This document shows positions 60,493 to 64,000 of a stretch of 64,000 nt of DNA, piece after piece; within the stretch, counting starts at the first letter, position 1, and each line of letters opens with the position of its first letter. This DNA is from Caldilineaceae bacterium (lineage in GTDB: Bacteria > Chloroflexota > Anaerolineae > Caldilineales > Caldilineaceae). Below the pieces are notes generated by a model. That model made no database searches. It saw nothing but the letters and a program-made list of their open reading frames with translations, and was not told the origin of the DNA. Location: positions 3,361,022 through 3,425,021 of the forward strand of contig OY282376.1 in NCBI GenBank assembly GCA_958295845.1. The letters are read 5' to 3'. Made by a program: the position numbers and the translations under genes.

Positions 60493-61851
60493 ATGACGCA
60501 ACGACCCAACATCCTGCTCTTCCTCACCGACGACCACGGTCAGTGGGCGTGCGGCCCTTACGGCAATCGTGAGGTGAGCACGCCCAACCTGGACCGTCTG
60601 GCCGCCTCCGGTGTCGTCATGGAGAACGCCTTCACGCCGACGCCGGTCTGCTCTGCGGCCCGCGCTTCGCTGCTGACAGGGCTGACACCCTCGCAACACG
60701 GAATCCATGACTACATCGGCATGGCTTTCGACCGTGAACCATGGCTGGCCGATGAGCGGACCCTACCCCAACTCCTGCAGAAGGCCGGCTACCGCACTGG
60801 CCTCGCCGGCAAGTGGCACATGGGCAACGAAGACACACCCGCGCCTGGTTTCGACTTCTGGTTCAGTGTCGGCAATGCATATCCTCTTTTCCACGAAGGG
60901 ACGCGCGATTTCTGCAACCAGGGCCGAATGGAGACCTTTAACGGTTACACCGACGACATAATTGCTGAACAGGCCGCCAAATTCATACGCGCAGACGACA
61001 GGCGGCCCTTCTTCCTCGTTGTCGGCCTGTTCGCCGCCCACAGCCCGTGGCGCGGGCACCCGGAAAGACTGGCCAGTCTATATCGTAGCGCGACATTTGC
61101 CGATATCCCTGCGCAGGAAACCTGGCCGTCCGATGAACAGGGAGCGGAATCCTTGAGCGTGGACAGGCAACACCAGCGCGAAGCCCAGATACAGTACTAC
61201 GCCGCTGTCAGCCACATCGACGAAAATGTCGGACGGCTGCTCGAAGCCGTCAATGACGCCGACAGGCACATAAATACACTGGTCGTCTACACGTCAGACC
61301 ACGGCCTGAACTGCGGCCACCACGGCCTCTGGGGCAAAGGTAACGCAACCCTCCCCCTCAACATGCTGGAAGAATCGATTCGCGTTCCGCTGCTGCTAAG
61401 TTGGCCGGGAGTACTAGAGGAGAAAACGCGCCGCGACGAAGTGGTAGATCACCTGGATCTGTTTCAGACGCTAACTGAAGCCGGGCATGCAGAATTGCCG
61501 GTTGAAACCAGTTACCCTGGGACCAGTATGTTGCCTCTACTCGCTGGGACCGAGGAGATGGGGGCTTGGCGCGACGTACAGTTTGGGGAGTATGGGCCGG
61601 TTCGCATGGCCCGGTCTTCGGAGTACAAGCTGGTGCACCGACAACCTAACGGGCCCCATGAACTCTTTGACCTGAAAGCTGACCCGCGCGAGAGCCGGAA
61701 TCTCATCGACAGCCCCGCGCACGCGACGGTGGCCCAACGTCTCTCCGGCCTGATGGGCAGCTACTTCCACCGCTATTCCAGACCGGGGAAGAGCGGCACG
61801 CTCGGGCCCAACCTACCCCAGCACAACATGACCGAGGCCTGGCGGTCGTAA
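60493..61851 (+). CDS. Sulfatase family hydrolase
   Basis: A 452-residue type I sulfatase. The formylglycine motif is C53-S-A-A-R in P-V-C-S-A-A-R-A-S-L-L-T-G, and calcium ligands lie in L-T-D-D-H-G (Asp13, Asp14). G-K-W-H-M-G and Y-T-S-D-H-G-L are also conserved. The C-terminal R-x-x-E-Y-K-L and E-L-F-D-L-K-A-D-P are typical. No signal peptide is seen, so it is probably cytoplasmic or exported by another route. It needs a formylglycine-generating system that is not in this window. The substrate is a sulfated sugar or small ester. Confidence 0.92.
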   Translation: MTQRPNILLFLTDDHGQWACGPYGNREVSTPNLDRLAASGVVMENAFTPTPVCSAARASLLTGLTPSQHGIHDYIGMAFDREPWLADERTLPQLLQKAGYRTGLAGKWHMGNEDTPAPGFDFWFSVGNAYPLFHEGTRDFCNQGRMETFNGYTDDIIAEQAAKFIRADDRRPFFLVVGLFAAHSPWRGHPERLASLYRSATFADIPAQETWPSDEQGAESLSVDRQHQREAQIQYYAAVSHIDENVGRLLEAVNDADRHINTLVVYTSDHGLNCGHHGLWGKGNATLPLNMLEESIRVPLLLSWPGVLEEKTRRDEVVDHLDLFQTLTEAGHAELPVETSYPGTSMLPLLAGTEEMGAWRDVQFGEYGPVRMARSSEYKLVHRQPNGPHELFDLKADPRESRNLIDSPAHATVAQRLSGLMGSYFHRYSRPGKSGTLGPNLPQHNMTEAWRS

Positions 61852-61854
61852 CCT

Positions 61855-63276
61855 TCAGGCCGGCTGTTTCTGCCTGGTTTTCAGAGACCAGAGCAGGGTC
61901 GCGCCGATCACTACCGTGACAATCAGGAATTGCAGACGAAATGCCTGGCTGATCGCCAGAGGCGGCGCTTGGGTAACGTCTACCGGCATGCCGGCGTAGC
62001 GGGCCACATTGCTGGCAAACACGGCGCCCAGCAGGGCGATACCTGCTGTCTGGCCCATCATTCTGGTCAGTCCTATCATGCCCGAGGCGACGCCCAGACG
62101 CGCCCGAGGGGCGACAGCCATGATTACTGTACTATTGGGGCTCATGAACAGGCCGATGCCAACGCCCATGGGCAACATGCGTACAAGAAAGCCCATTTGG
62201 CCGATGTCCTGATAGGACGTACTTGCTGTGAGGAATCCGATCACGAGAGCGGCGAGGCCCAGAAGAGTGACGCGATGGGCACCGATCCGATCGGCGAGAT
62301 AGCCGGCCGCCGGGGCAACCAGCGCGATTTCGATCGAGACGATCGCCATCACGAACCCCACTTGAAGAATGGTCAGGCCAAGCGCGAATTGCATGAAAAA
62401 CGGCATCAGGAATGTCACGCCTGAGGTAGCGATCGCGGCGAGTCCTGCCAGGGCAATGTGGAGACTGAATGGGCGGTTGCGAAAGAGCGCAAAGTCAAGA
62501 ACAGGATGCGCGACGCGCCGTTCCACCCAGAAAAATGCAGCGACCCCGATGGCGCTGGCAATAAAGAGAAGCAGCACATAGGTGTGAACGAATCCCACCT
62601 GTTGGCCGTAGGTCAGACCGAGCGAGAAGGCGAACATGGTCGCGCCGATTAGCGCGGCTCCCCAGAGATCAAACTGTTGGGTTGTACCTGTGGGAAGCAG
62701 GGCGGGAATGTAGCGGGCCGCTAGCAGAGCGGCCAGGAGACCACACGGTACAAGCAGGAAGAAGCCGACCCGCCAGCCAAACTCTCCGATCAGATAGCCA
62801 CCGAGGGTTGGGCCTACGAAGTGACCAAAAGAGTTGGCGCCGGCGGAGATGCCGAGTACGCGGCCCTTCTCTTCGTCGGGGAAGACCTCGGAGACTATCG
62901 CCAAGGAAAGGACAGTGACGACCGCTGCCCCGGTGGATTGAAGGACGCGGAAACCGATCAGGAAGTAGACGTTTGGGGAAAGCGCGCAGAGCAGAGAAGA
63001 GAGCGCAAAGCAGAGCAGTCCGGCAATATAGATGCGTCTCTTACCGAACATGTCGGCCAGGCGGCCAACGCTCAGAATCACTACGGTCAGTGTGATCTGG
63101 AAGCTGAGAAGAACCCACTGAATTGTGGCGAAGTCGGTCTGCAGTTCCTGTGACAGGGTCGGCAGGGCTGCCTGGATGATGCTGTGATTCAGAGCGTGAA
63201 CCAGAAGCCCTGCAATGACAGCCAGCAGGGCTGCCCACTTGCGGACAGACCCTCCGGATGAATCATCCTTATACAT
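61855..63276 (-). CDS. MFS transporter, DHA2 (14-helix, EmrB/QacA-like) family
   Basis: A 473-residue membrane protein with about 14 hydrophobic helices. Family motifs are seen after helix 1 (N-H-S-I-I-Q-A-A-L-P-T-L), motif A in G-R-L-A-D-M-F-G-K-R-R-I-Y and motif C-like G-P-T-L-G-G-Y-L-I. It is a proton-coupled exporter, probably of drugs or metabolites. The ATG at 63276 starts nearest the first helix; a GTG at 63324 would add 16 residues, and neither has a good ribosome site. It converges with the sulfatase gene, whose stop is three bases away. Confidence 0.9.
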   Translation of the reverse strand: MYKDDSSGGSVRKWAALLAVIAGLLVHALNHSIIQAALPTLSQELQTDFATIQWVLLSFQITLTVVILSVGRLADMFGKRRIYIAGLLCFALSSLLCALSPNVYFLIGFRVLQSTGAAVVTVLSLAIVSEVFPDEEKGRVLGISAGANSFGHFVGPTLGGYLIGEFGWRVGFFLLVPCGLLAALLAARYIPALLPTGTTQQFDLWGAALIGATMFAFSLGLTYGQQVGFVHTYVLLLFIASAIGVAAFFWVERRVAHPVLDFALFRNRPFSLHIALAGLAAIATSGVTFLMPFFMQFALGLTILQVGFVMAIVSIEIALVAPAAGYLADRIGAHRVTLLGLAALVIGFLTASTSYQDIGQMGFLVRMLPMGVGIGLFMSPNSTVIMAVAPRARLGVASGMIGLTRMMGQTAGIALLGAVFASNVARYAGMPVDVTQAPPLAISQAFRLQFLIVTVVIGATLLWSLKTRQKQPA

Positions 63277-63373
63277 TGAGCGCCCAGGCCTGGCCCGAAG
63301 CAGGCATTCCAGCTTTGCTCGCACACGGTTATATGGGAGGAGTTATTCAGTTCGAAGTCTACTCTTGCCAGCT

Positions 63374-64000
63374 TTACAGGCTGCCTATCGCGTTAATCAG
63401 GTGGCCTGTGTAGAGAATGGAACGCATGTAATCTTCGACGTAAATGTTCTCGTTGGGTGCGTGCAGGTTTGAATTGGGGTTTCCTACGCCGCCGCCCGAG
63501 ATGCCGGGAATGCCGAACGTTCCGCACAGCTGGTACATTGGCCCGCCGCCAGCCGACGACGGGTAGACAACCGGTTCGGCGCCGAAGATGTCACGGGCCA
63601 CTGAGATGCTCGCCTTTACCCAGGGGTGTTCAACCGGCGACCGATACGGCCACAGTTGGGCCAGCAGCTCTACATTGACGTCTGTGAATCCTCGCCGGTC
63701 CAGGTGCTCCCGCACGAGTCGCAGAACGAGTTCTGGATTCAGGTCCGGGACCAAGCGGAAATCTACTTTGGCAGACGCCTGGTTGGGAAGGACGGTCTTC
63801 AGACCGGGGCCTGTGTAACCGGTCAGAAAGCCGCAGATTGTGCAGGTTGGATCAAACAGGAGTTGCTTGACAACATCGGGCCCGGTTGCGTCCTTCAGGA
63901 AGGAATTGATGCCGAAGTCCTGTTTGGACTCTTCTTCATCAAATGGGATACCGCGGAGGTATTCCCACTCCTCTTCAGTTGGCTTGACAACGTGGTCCAT
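63374..64000 (-). CDS. M20 family metallopeptidase (C-terminal part, cut by window edge)
   Basis: 208 residues of the C-terminal half of a longer dizinc peptidase; the frame is open to the right edge. It contains the dimerisation domain (N-Q-A-S-A-K-V-D-F-R-L-V-P-D-L-N-P) and the final metal-site segment A-P-N-E-N-I-Y-V-E-D-Y. An S-S-A-G-G-G-P-M-Y-Q motif fits the CNDP-like dipeptidase/carboxypeptidase subgroup. The N-terminal metal ligands lie outside the window. It is not closely similar to the M20 protein at 14699. Confidence 0.85.
   Translation of the reverse strand: MDHVVKPTEEEWEYLRGIPFDEEESKQDFGINSFLKDATGPDVVKQLLFDPTCTICGFLTGYTGPGLKTVLPNQASAKVDFRLVPDLNPELVLRLVREHLDRRGFTDVNVELLAQLWPYRSPVEHPWVKASISVARDIFGAEPVVYPSSAGGGPMYQLCGTFGIPGISGGGVGNPNSNLHAPNENIYVEDYMRSILYTGHLINAIGSL

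Noticed and set aside
1..64000. tRNA or rRNA genes
   Set aside because: No cloverleaf with a T-loop GGTTCRA and matching acceptor stem, and no rRNA-like stretch, was noticed by eye; a tRNAscan run would settle this.

Overview
The window looks like a G+C-rich, environmental (probably marine or sponge-associated) Chloroflexota genome, most likely near Caldilineales/SAR202-type lineages. The reasons are gene content and protein style: five Fe(II)/2-oxoglutarate PhyH-type dioxygenases, many Gfo/Idh/MocA oxidoreductases, DUF3830 proteins, acid-rich lipoproteins of the LSAC-VAP/VAQ type, and solute-binding-protein transporters without a local ATPase. No rRNA, tRNA, CRISPR array or transposase was recognised. 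The lineage is an inference, not a phylogeny.

Layout. 0-2 kb: 3' end of a cytidylate-kinase-like gene and a lipoprotein with four SH3 repeats. 2-12.1 kb (mostly minus): a Tat/lipoprotein sugar-binding protein with two permeases, a beta-propeller glycosidase-like protein, a PhyH dioxygenase, a truncated second propeller gene, an AT-rich orphan gene, a nitrilase-family amidohydrolase and a D-aminoacylase. 12.1-13.9 kb: a long divergent intergenic region with an operator-like array and dispersed repeats. 13.9-16.9 kb (plus): PhyH, M20 peptidase and CtBP-like dehydrogenase as a tight operon. 17.2-26.5 kb (plus): a catabolic cluster that begins and ends with DUF3830 genes and holds a class III aminotransferase, two Asp/Glu racemase-maleate isomerase paralogues, a double GNAT, a Gfo/Idh enzyme, a VOC protein, an FAH-family hydrolase and a PmoA-like protein. 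26.5-38.5 kb (mostly minus): PIG-L deacetylase, GH127-like enzyme, propellers, PhyH enzymes, a kelch protein and a UGSC-type selenoprotein. 38.8-39.5 kb: a BrnT/BrnA toxin-antitoxin pair with a well-formed promoter and operator. 39.5-51.1 kb (minus): a ten-gene run with a dipeptide-type transporter (no ATPase), three Gfo/Idh enzymes plus a stand-alone Gfo/Idh C-terminal-like domain, an Ldh2-type dehydrogenase, a sialidase-like protein and an HpcH/HpaI aldolase. 51.1-52.5 kb: a repeat-rich divergent region. 52.5-59.6 kb (plus): PhyH, tandem NMT1/THI5-like binding lipoproteins, an ABC ATPase and permease, and two MTAP-like nucleoside phosphorylases. 59.6-64 kb: ricin-like lipoprotein, sulfatase, MFS exporter and a partial M20 peptidase.

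How it works together (inference). Binding proteins import small carbohydrates, sugar acids or nucleoside/pyrimidine-like compounds. Dioxygenases, dehydrogenases, aldolases, racemases, deacylases and deacetylases then process them. PhyH and propeller genes recur near each other in three places, so they may form a functional module.

The most notable observation is that two adjacent minus-strand reading frames (33023-34222 and 34373-34666) are one gene. They are joined by an in-frame TGA that most likely encodes selenocysteine in a GH-U-S-T-C motif. A hairpin with a GGUC apical loop lies 14-25 nt downstream of the UGA, where a bacterial SECIS element is expected.
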